Shown here: piece after piece, positions 1-5,931 of the stretch
Numbering within the stretch: position 1 is the first letter of the stretch
How the letters are laid out: every line of letters begins with the position of its first letter
NCBI GenBank assembly: GCA_017883345.1
Contig: JADGNT010000193.1
Location: forward strand, 1-8,271
Length of the DNA stretch: 8,271 nucleotides
From: Candidatus Solibacter sp.
Lineage (GTDB): Bacteria > Acidobacteriota > Terriglobia > Bryobacterales > Bryobacteraceae
Direction of reading: 5' to 3'
The notes under the pieces: model-generated
Databases searched by the model: none
Seen by the model: only the letters and a program-made list of their open reading frames with translations
Told to the model about the DNA's origin: nothing
Translations under genes and position numbers: made by a program

Positions 1-293
1 CCTTGAAAGCTTAACGGTGGTTCCCCTACGTGGAGGAGACCGACGGGAAGATCTTCCGTTCGAACGGATAATCGCCGGTGGTGTTCGGATAGCGCCTATC
101 GCCGCCCCATCGGATACAGAGGTTGTGAATCGAAACGAGGGGACGCTCGATGTGCTCAAGGTAATAAGCACTGCTCCTACGTCTTCGTAGATTCCAACCA
201 AATCACTGGCGGCCGGAATACGCCCGGCAAAAACCCGCAAGCCCCGGCCGCCGCAACGTTTCTGAAAGACCTTCTCGCCAAGCCGAAAGTGTA

Positions 294-323
294 TCTCTCT
301 CTTTCTCTCTTCTTCTTCTCTCC
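294..323 (+). repeat. Polypyrimidine (CT/CTT) tract
   Basis: Thirty consecutive pyrimidines on the plus strand, mostly alternating CT and CTT units, stand out sharply from the GC-rich surroundings. The complementary strand is pure purine. It could be a simple-sequence expansion or a weakly structured spacer. No function can be read from it. Confidence 0.75.
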
Positions 324-387
324 GGAAACCTCCCCGCAAGCCATTGATTCTTCGTCGCAGCACCGTAGCGTAGCCTTTCAGGCTGCC

Positions 388-409
388 ATGCCCCCATTCT
401 TGGGGGCAT
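388..409 (-). terminator. Candidate hairpin terminator of the VWFA operon
   Basis: A perfect 9-bp inverted repeat, ATGCCCCCA (388-396) and TGGGGGCAT (401-409), encloses a 4-nt loop. The stem is GC-rich and sits about 120 bp past the VWFA stop codon, where a 3' end would be expected. Neither strand has a strong T-run after the stem; the plus strand has only TTCTT. If it stops transcription it does so without a classical U-tract. It could instead be a mobile palindromic repeat or a processing/stability hairpin. Confidence 0.3.
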
Positions 410-461
410 TCTTCCGGGTTTCCCATCCCATTCCACCACGGACCCCGTCCGTTGCATTGAA

Positions 462-497
462 CTCTGCGCTTATCTCTGCGATCTCTGCATCTCTGCG
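462..497. repeat. CTCTGCG short-unit repeat array
   Basis: Four copies of CTCTGCR occur at 462-468, 474-480, 483-489 and 491-497, separated by 5, 2 and 1 nt, and followed by GTGAA. On the other strand this reads as a TTCACCGCAGAGA-type sequence, a pattern I recognise from intergenic spacers of environmental bacteria including Acidobacteria and Deltaproteobacteria. The spacing shortens toward the VWFA stop codon 34 bp away. Function is unknown. Confidence 0.65.
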
Positions 498-530
498 GTG
501 AATTCGCATTCCGGTCCGATCCGGGCGCCC

Positions 531-2654
531 CTACTGCACCAACATCACCGGAGCCTGCCAGAACGCCGCCTTCTGCCCCGTCGTATCCACTACCGTTACC
601 TGACAGTTGTATCTCCCCGGCTGTAACTTATTCAGCGCCAGGCTGAACCCCAGCGGCACCGCCTTCGACTTCGGGTCCATCCCTTCCGTCACCGGCAGCG
701 GCGGCGTCTCGAACGCCTTCGTCTGCCCCCGATAGAAGGTCACGAAGGCCACCAGCGGCTGCATCGCCGTCACGCCACGCTCATAGGCCTGCAAATACAC
801 ATACATGTCGCGGCTCCGGCTGAATACCCGCGTCACGCTCGGGATCAGCTTCTGCCCGTTCTGGATCAGCGGGTTCACCGCCGGCATCTTATCCTTGCCC
901 GCCGTGAACAGCGAGTCCCGCATATCCACGCGCTGCCCGCTCAACACCACGGAGCTGATCGGGATCCGCTTCAGTTCCTTATTCAAGTTAGGCACCACAA
1001 ACTTATTCAGATAAGTCCCGATCCTCCCCGTCTCATCGTCGCGCGCCAGAAACTTCAAGCTGTAAGTTCCCGGCAGCAGCGTGAACCCGGTGTCATATTG
1101 AATCGGCTGCTTCGCCAGTTGCGCCGCTGTCGCCCCGCTCAGCTTGATATCCACCTTGTCCCGTACATTGGCCACCGTGACGTTGTACTCGTCCTTCACT
1201 TCGCCGATGAAATCGATCAGCGTGTGCTCCGCGCCGCCCTTCCGCGCCAGCGCCAGTTCGCTCCCCGGAATCTTCGCCACCACCGGCACGAAATACTCCG
1301 CCGAGTTCAACTGGAAGTAATTCACCTCCATGGCGATGGTCAGCTCGGTAATCGGGTCGCCCAGCATCAGCGCGTCGATCAGTTGCCGCTCTTTGTCCAC
1401 CGTGGTGAACTTCTTGAACTCCTTGCCGGCATAATATCCCTGCCGGTAATCCAGCTTCAGCGAGGCGTCCGCCAGCGTGATCTTGATGCGGCGGAACCGC
1501 CCGTCCATCGCCGTGTTCGCCGAGTAATACCCAATGATGTAGTAACTCGTGATCGCCTTCTGCGCCTGCACCACGCCCTGCGACAGATCGTTGTTATCCA
1601 GCAGCGCCTTGCCGCCCGTATCCGCCGCCAGCGCGTACAGCGTGTCCTGCGACTTCTGGAAGTTATTCGTGTTGGCCATCGCCGACATGCCGGAGTACAT
1701 GCCGACCCCGCCCGGCGACCCCCGTGTCGCATCCCCCAGCGGCGATTGCGCCACCAGGCCCCGCGCGTCCACCGGGTAGAACGACACGTTCGCCCGGATC
1801 GCCGCGTTGGTCGTCGCCTGGAACTGCGCCTGGTTGTCGATCCCGTTCAGCTTCAGACCGCTCGCGAAGTACACCAGCACCTTCTTCTCGTTGAGCTGTC
1901 CCAACATCTTGACCGCGGTCTGCAACGCCCCCAACTGCCGGTCCGTCGTAAACAGGTTGAACTCGCTATCGTCCTCGCCGAACGCCGCGCCGGTGTCGGC
2001 CGTGCTCTCGTCGTTGGCGTTCTCGTCCAGCCCGGTGTCGGCGATGAAGAGCTTGTTGATCACCGTCTCCAGGTCGTCGCGCTTGTCCGTGAAGTCCTGC
2101 AACACCTGCACCGCCGCCCCGTTGAACGCCATGATCGCCATCAGATCCGCCGGCAACATCTGTGTCCCGATGAACTTCATCGCCGCCGCTTCCGCGCGGA
2201 TCTGGTCCGGCACCGGCATGGCGCTCATATCGAAGTACATCGCCATCAGCCGCCGGTCGCGATACCGTATGTCGCCGGGACGCTCCGGCGTAATCTGGTG
2301 CGCCGTCACCCCCGGAACCGCGATCGGGTTTGCGACAGGTGCCGAGGCGGGCGCTGCCGCCGGGACCACCGCCGGCTCGGCCGGTGCGACCATCTCGTCC
2401 AGCTTCTGGAATTCGCAGAAGCTGATGGTCTGCGCCACGCCGTCTTCGGTAACCGTGAAATCCTTGGCCGTCAGCCCCTCGACCGGCTTCCCGTTTTTGT
2501 CCTTCACCGTCACCGTCTCAATCACCAGTTGTGTGTTGGCCTGAAACTTGACGGTCCCGTTGGCGGCGGTCTGCGGGGTCTGCACAGAGGTTTGACCAGA
2601 CTGTTGCGCCCCGGCCAGCAGCGCGAAAATCAGTGCCATGGAAATTGCTTTCAT
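531..2654 (-). CDS. Secreted VWFA-related protein (acidobacterial family)
   Basis: A 707-residue protein with a Sec signal peptide (hydrophobic stretch about residues 3-15, likely cleavage after AGA at 16). Residues 35-85 show the start of the acidobacterial VWFA-related domain, including KDFTVTEDG at 64-72. A Pro/Ala-rich linker follows (about 89-115), then the VWA core (about 135-400), the family motif ADTGGKALLDNNDL (344-357), and the closing IGYYSANTAMDGRF (374-387). The metal site is imperfect: the usual DxSxS reads DMSAM at 142-146, so the third ligand serine is missing. An acidic insert (about 206-231) interrupts the core. The last 295 residues look beta-rich but have no name I can give. 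ATG at 2654 is preferred over an in-frame GTG at 2669 because GGAGG lies 8 nt upstream of the ATG and overlaps the GTG. It is the second gene of an operon with the barrel gene. VWA domains generally mediate protein binding; the partner here is inferred, not shown. Confidence 0.9.
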   Translation of the reverse strand: MKAISMALIFALLAGAQQSGQTSVQTPQTAANGTVKFQANTQLVIETVTVKDKNGKPVEGLTAKDFTVTEDGVAQTISFCEFQKLDEMVAPAEPAVVPAAAPASAPVANPIAVPGVTAHQITPERPGDIRYRDRRLMAMYFDMSAMPVPDQIRAEAAAMKFIGTQMLPADLMAIMAFNGAAVQVLQDFTDKRDDLETVINKLFIADTGLDENANDESTADTGAAFGEDDSEFNLFTTDRQLGALQTAVKMLGQLNEKKVLVYFASGLKLNGIDNQAQFQATTNAAIRANVSFYPVDARGLVAQSPLGDATRGSPGGVGMYSGMSAMANTNNFQKSQDTLYALAADTGGKALLDNNDLSQGVVQAQKAITSYYIIGYYSANTAMDGRFRRIKITLADASLKLDYRQGYYAGKEFKKFTTVDKERQLIDALMLGDPITELTIAMEVNYFQLNSAEYFVPVVAKIPGSELALARKGGAEHTLIDFIGEVKDEYNVTVANVRDKVDIKLSGATAAQLAKQPIQYDTGFTLLPGTYSLKFLARDDETGRIGTYLNKFVVPNLNKELKRIPISSVVLSGQRVDMRDSLFTAGKDKMPAVNPLIQNGQKLIPSVTRVFSRSRDMYVYLQAYERGVTAMQPLVAFVTFYRGQTKAFETPPLPVTEGMDPKSKAVPLGFSLALNKLQPGRYNCQVTVVDTTGQKAAFWQAPVMLVQ

Positions 2655-2670
2655 GCTTAGAACCTCCACC
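2654..2670 (-). promoter_or_regulatory. Coupled stop/start with embedded Shine-Dalgarno
   Basis: The barrel gene ends with codons TGG AGG TTC TAA. GGAGG within these codons (plus positions 2663-2667) is the Shine-Dalgarno sequence of the VWFA gene, 8 nt before its ATG at 2654. The stop codon (2657-2659) and the start are separated by only 2 nt. This fixes the start of the second gene and implies translational coupling. Confidence 0.85.
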
Positions 2671-5600
2671 GCAAGGTTGCTTGCAGGCTACGCATGGCGT
2701 TGGCCGTGACCGGCAGTCCGAATTGCGAACTGCTCACCACCGTGTTCCAGCTCGGATACGTGACGTGATTGAGCGCGTTCGTGGCATCGAATCGCAGATC
2801 GAGATTTTCCGCGAACGTGCGCCCCAGCGACGCGTTCAGGGAGAATTGCGCGGGGCCCACAATCGAGTTTCTCCCCGCCGAGCCCCACTGCCCCGTCTTC
2901 GGCGCGGTAAACGCCGCCGGATTCAGGTGCCGTCCCGGCGCAGCCGCCTGCACCGGAGCGCCCGTCGTGTCCGGCCGTAGACTCCCAGTCACGCCTGTTC
3001 CCTGGACCGCAACCGCATAGATCGGGGTCGCCGGCAGTCCGCTGCCCGTGTTGATCTGGTTGATCAGCGTCCACCCTTTGAACGCCGTGCCCTTCCAGCC
3101 GTGCAGCAGCGCTCCGCCGCGCACCCCCACGCCCGACGAGTACTGCGTCTGCAAACTCAACAGGTGCCGCTGGTCGAAGTTCGAAGGACCGCGTTCCGCG
3201 CTCAGGTCCAGCCAGTTCTGCGCGATCACGCTGCTCCCCTGTCCCCGGCCGCCCAGCGCCGCGTTGTCATACGAGCGCGCATACGTGTACTGCGCCGTCG
3301 CCGTCAATCCGTTGTGCAGCCGCCGCCGCAACTGCAACTGCCCGCTCTCCCGCGTCGAGTTGCCGTTCGAGGTCATATACGCATACCCCGCGGGGCACGA
3401 AGGGCATGGGTTGACCGCGCCCGCCGGGTACGTGTTGGGCAGGAATGCCTGCACCGCGCGCGTGCCTTTGATGCCGTTGTACGTCGCCGTCATCACCATC
3501 GCCGCCGGCAGATCCATCTGTGCCGAGGCCTGCCAGGTCTGCGCGTTGCCGATGCGGAAATCCGGGTCGATGGCGAAGGTATTCGGCGTTACCCCCGGCG
3601 TCAGATTGAACCCGTTGGCCAGCGTCAGCGGATTCAGCGGGCCGTTCTGCACGCTCAGGCTTTTCGAGAGCGGCGATTGCTGCGCCATCTGCATCGCGAT
3701 GGTATTGTAGACCGACGTGTTGTACGTCACCCCGTAGCCCGCGCGAACCAGCAGCGACGAGCCGAAAATCGGCCGCCAGGAGAGCCCGACGCGCGGCTGC
3801 ACGCCATGCTTGTCCGGACGCACCAGCGAATCCGGATACTGCCGCCCGGTCAGCGCCCCGCTGGGACTGAGGCCCAGTACCGGCGCCTGCTTCCCAAAGC
3901 CCGGCGTGATATCCAGATTCACCAGCCGGCCGTACTTCTCCACGATTGGGCTCGAATATTCCCAGCGCGCGCCGGCGTTCAGCGTGAAGCCCGCGCTCAC
4001 CCGCCAATCGTCGGTGAAATAAGCGTCGTAGGAGGACGCGCGAAAATACTTGTCGGCGTTGCCGAAGGCGATCGAGCTCGTGTCCGGAGTCCCCAGCAGA
4101 AAGTCCGCGAAATCGCTCCCCGTTCCAACCACTCCCACCCCGTTGGCCGTGGCCTGGGTCGCCGCGCCCGTGAAACCGAAACTGCCGCGCGCGTCCTGCT
4201 GCGAAAGCAGGTTGAGTTGTATCCGGCGTACGTCGCCGCCCATGGTGATATTGTGCGGCCGCTTCAGCCACATCACCGAATACGAAAGCCCGCTGGTCTG
4301 ATTGCGCGTGAAGCTTTGCTGCCCGTCGCCCAGCCCCGCAAATCCGCTGGAGAACGAGAGGCTGGGCGGTCCCCAGTTCTGCGGATCCTGATTGTTGCCG
4401 CCGATCCCCGCCTCGCCCGATACGTTCGTCTTGTTGGCGAAGTACGGTGTGTTGCGCACCGACATACGGCTGTACTGCGCGCCCAGCGTCCCGTACAACG
4501 TCTTGTTGAAGGTGTGCCGCCAGCTTAGATTCAGATTCATCCCCTGGGTGTGGTTGCTGTCCACGAACTGAAAGAGATTCGGATTCTCCGCGCTGGTGCG
4601 CTGGTAGCCCAAAGTGCCGTTCACCGAATTGCGCGGGTTGATCATCTTGTTGATGCGCGTCTGTACCCCGTCCGAATCGGCCGTGCCCACCAGCGGAATC
4701 TGGTAGTTGTAGCGCGCCGAGGGGTTGAAATTTGGCGACGGATAGAAGTTCAACAACGCCCTGGCCTGTGGCGCGATGCGCGTCACCGGAATCGCGTTGC
4801 CGGGGAAGGGCGCGCCGGTGGACGGGTCGATCGCCAGCACGGGATTGCCCAGCGGGTTCAAAGTCTGCGAAAGGTCGCCAACGCGCTCCGCCGCCGTCGG
4901 CATCAGGCTGGTTTGCGTGCTGGCGTTGCGGTTGCGCATGCCCTGGTAACCCACGAAGAAGTTCCCGTTGTTGGTGCGGAACAGGTGCGGGATACTGAGC
5001 GGGCCGCCGAACGACGCCCCGAAGCGCAAATGGTTGTAGGGCGACCGGGGCGTATCCTGACCGGTGATGGAGAAATTGCGCGCGTTGAGCGCCGAGTTAT
5101 CCAGAATCGAGCTCAAGTCGCCGCGATACCCCGAGCCCGGTCCCTTGCGGAAGTTGCCGATGGCGCGCCGTTCCACCCCGTTGCTCACGCTGCCGTTTAC
5201 CAATAAAGCGTCGCTCGCGCCCGGGCTGGCTTCATCGATGCCCGAGGCTGCCGGTTCCGCGGCCGGCGGCTCGCCGGAAGCGTTCAAATCGGCACGTTGG
5301 AAACCGGGCCGCGCGTTGGCCGCCGCCGTCGCGGCGGTTGCCGCCTTGGGTCCCTTCTTTGCAGCCGGCGCCTTATCCGGCCTGCCCGGCGCCGGACTGG
5401 CAGCCGGGGCGCCCGCCGTCTGCGGGGTCGCAGCCGGCGTGCTTGCCGGCGGCGGAGCAGCCGATGGCGCCGGCGGCGGCGCCGCTGCCTTGATCTCGTC
5501 GAACGGCAGAAGCTTCAGTTCCCACTCCGGGCTCGGCGATGCCGGCGCGATGGCCACTTCCTTCTTCAGGGTGGTGAAGCAGAGCATCTCCACCTGCAGG

Positions 5601-5821
5601 TTCCACACCCCGTCCGCCAGGTCGGCAAATCCATAGATGCCCTGCGGATCGGTCACGGCGACCAGTTTCTTGTCGCCTTGCGTGGCGGTCACCGTCGCGC
5701 CGGGGACCGCCAGACCTCCGAACTTCACGATGCCATGATGTTCCGAAGCCGGCAGCAGCGTACACGCCACACTGGCCATGGTCCAGTAAAAGAGAGAATT
5801 TAGGATATGCTTCCGTGCCAT
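2657..5821 (-). CDS. Oar-like TonB-dependent-receptor-type outer membrane protein
   Basis: A 1054-residue protein. Residues 1-26 form a signal peptide with hydrophobic core ILNSLFYWTMASVACTLLPA. Residues 29-92 form a CarboxypepD_reg Ig-like fold (VPGATVTA, TDPQGIYGFADL). An Ala/Pro/Lys-rich linker covers about 112-171. DALLVNGSVSNG (204-215), NSALNARNF (242-250), FGASFGGPLSIP (268-279) and TSLMPTAAERVGDLS (304-318) match the acidobacterial Oar-type barrels. The rest is beta-barrel-like to the C-terminus, which ends in Phe (WRF), as expected for BAM-assembled proteins. I see no clear TonB box and no normal plug domain between linker and barrel. A C-P-S-C pair (806, 809) may form a disulfide in a loop. 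It is the first gene of a minus-strand operon with the VWFA gene. No strong ribosome binding site precedes the ATG at 5821; an internal ATG at residue 15 has none either and would cut the signal peptide. The transported substrate is unknown. Confidence 0.88.
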   Translation of the reverse strand: MARKHILNSLFYWTMASVACTLLPASEHHGIVKFGGLAVPGATVTATQGDKKLVAVTDPQGIYGFADLADGVWNLQVEMLCFTTLKKEVAIAPASPSPEWELKLLPFDEIKAAAPPPAPSAAPPPASTPAATPQTAGAPAASPAPGRPDKAPAAKKGPKAATAATAAANARPGFQRADLNASGEPPAAEPAASGIDEASPGASDALLVNGSVSNGVERRAIGNFRKGPGSGYRGDLSSILDNSALNARNFSITGQDTPRSPYNHLRFGASFGGPLSIPHLFRTNNGNFFVGYQGMRNRNASTQTSLMPTAAERVGDLSQTLNPLGNPVLAIDPSTGAPFPGNAIPVTRIAPQARALLNFYPSPNFNPSARYNYQIPLVGTADSDGVQTRINKMINPRNSVNGTLGYQRTSAENPNLFQFVDSNHTQGMNLNLSWRHTFNKTLYGTLGAQYSRMSVRNTPYFANKTNVSGEAGIGGNNQDPQNWGPPSLSFSSGFAGLGDGQQSFTRNQTSGLSYSVMWLKRPHNITMGGDVRRIQLNLLSQQDARGSFGFTGAATQATANGVGVVGTGSDFADFLLGTPDTSSIAFGNADKYFRASSYDAYFTDDWRVSAGFTLNAGARWEYSSPIVEKYGRLVNLDITPGFGKQAPVLGLSPSGALTGRQYPDSLVRPDKHGVQPRVGLSWRPIFGSSLLVRAGYGVTYNTSVYNTIAMQMAQQSPLSKSLSVQNGPLNPLTLANGFNLTPGVTPNTFAIDPDFRIGNAQTWQASAQMDLPAAMVMTATYNGIKGTRAVQAFLPNTYPAGAVNPCPSCPAGYAYMTSNGNSTRESGQLQLRRRLHNGLTATAQYTYARSYDNAALGGRGQGSSVIAQNWLDLSAERGPSNFDQRHLLSLQTQYSSGVGVRGGALLHGWKGTAFKGWTLINQINTGSGLPATPIYAVAVQGTGVTGSLRPDTTGAPVQAAAPGRHLNPAAFTAPKTGQWGSAGRNSIVGPAQFSLNASLGRTFAENLDLRFDATNALNHVTYPSWNTVVSSSQFGLPVTANAMRSLQATLRWRF

Positions 5822-5824
5822 TCA

Positions 5825-5859
5825 GTTCGTTTGCTCAGTCGTTTTAGTGTATGACGAAC
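5825..5859 (-). promoter_or_regulatory. Inverted repeat in the leader of the barrel gene
   Basis: GTTCGT (5825-5830) and ACGAAC (5854-5859) are perfect inverted repeats 23 nt apart. On the minus-strand transcript the structure would end 3 nt before the start codon of the barrel gene. CAGT(T)CGTTT also occurs twice as a direct repeat (5823-5832 and 5836-5844). The site could be an operator or an RNA hairpin limiting ribosome access. The arms are short, so chance is possible. Confidence 0.3.
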
Positions 5860-5895
5860 GGAGACCCCATTCCGTTTGAGGGCGATTTTGTCACG

Positions 5896-5903
5896 TATTA
5901 TGC
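5896..5903. promoter_or_regulatory. Candidate overlapping divergent -10 elements
   Basis: TATTAT (5896-5901) reads as a -10 element for the plus-strand gene (5 of 6 matches to TATAAT). CATAAT on the minus strand (5898-5903 reversed), preceded by TG plus one base, reads as an extended -10 for the barrel operon. The two overlap by 4 bp. No good -35 is seen at 16-18 bp on either side; TTGAGG at 5876-5881 is only 14 bp from the plus-strand element. Acidobacterial promoter consensus is poorly known, so this is tentative. Confidence 0.3.
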
Positions 5904-5909
5904 CAGCCG

Positions 5910-5923
5910 CCTGCCGCGGCAGG
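5910..5923 (+). promoter_or_regulatory. 14-bp palindrome overlapping the glycosidase RBS
   Basis: CCTGCCGCGGCAGG is a perfect palindrome. Its last three bases overlap the AGGGGA ribosome binding site (5921-5926) of the glycosidase-like gene, which ends 5 nt before the ATG at 5932. As RNA it can fold into a 5-bp stem with a CGCG loop that would tie up the start of the ribosome binding site. As DNA it could be a dimeric repressor operator just downstream of the candidate promoter. Confidence 0.4.
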
Positions 5924-5931
5924 GGAATACA

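Larger units (their letters stand above)
1..530. other. Gene-poor region downstream of the VWFA operon
   Basis: No convincing protein gene is seen here. Short open frames exist on both strands, but none combines a start codon, a ribosome binding site and a recognisable product. The most protein-like stretch is on the minus strand between in-frame stops at 203-205 and 26-28 (59 codons, ordinary mix of aromatic and charged residues); it has no ATG, GTG or TTG, so it could only be a remnant. A frame on the plus strand is open from 7 to 501 but runs through the pyrimidine tract and the CTCTGCG repeats, which argues against coding. The region otherwise holds the small repeats and hairpin listed separately. 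Confidence 0.5.

Noticed and set aside
203..457. 84-codon minus-strand frame in the gene-poor region
   Set aside because: It runs through the polypurine strand and the hairpin, has an Arg-rich composition and no ribosome binding site that I can support.
294..497. CRISPR array
   Set aside because: The repeats are 7 bp with 1-5 nt spacers, far from the 23-40 bp repeats and similar-sized spacers of CRISPR.
7..501. Long plus-strand open frame with an RWCSD string reminiscent of IS3-type transposases
   Set aside because: Only five residues match, the rest of the transposase core is absent, codon use is poor, and the frame continues through simple repeats.
1098..2660. 520-codon open frame on the plus strand opposite the VWFA gene
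   Set aside because: The translation is dominated by Arg, His, Leu and Val with no domain. It mirrors the GC-rich third positions of the VWFA gene, which has a signal peptide, family motifs and a ribosome binding site.
2655..2669. GTG at 2669 as start of the VWFA gene
   Set aside because: It overlaps the Shine-Dalgarno of the better ATG at 2654, has no ribosome binding site of its own, and would add residues ahead of a normal signal peptide.
3101..4528. 475-codon open frame on the plus strand opposite the barrel gene
   Set aside because: Arg/His-rich, featureless translation antisense to a clearly recognisable barrel protein.
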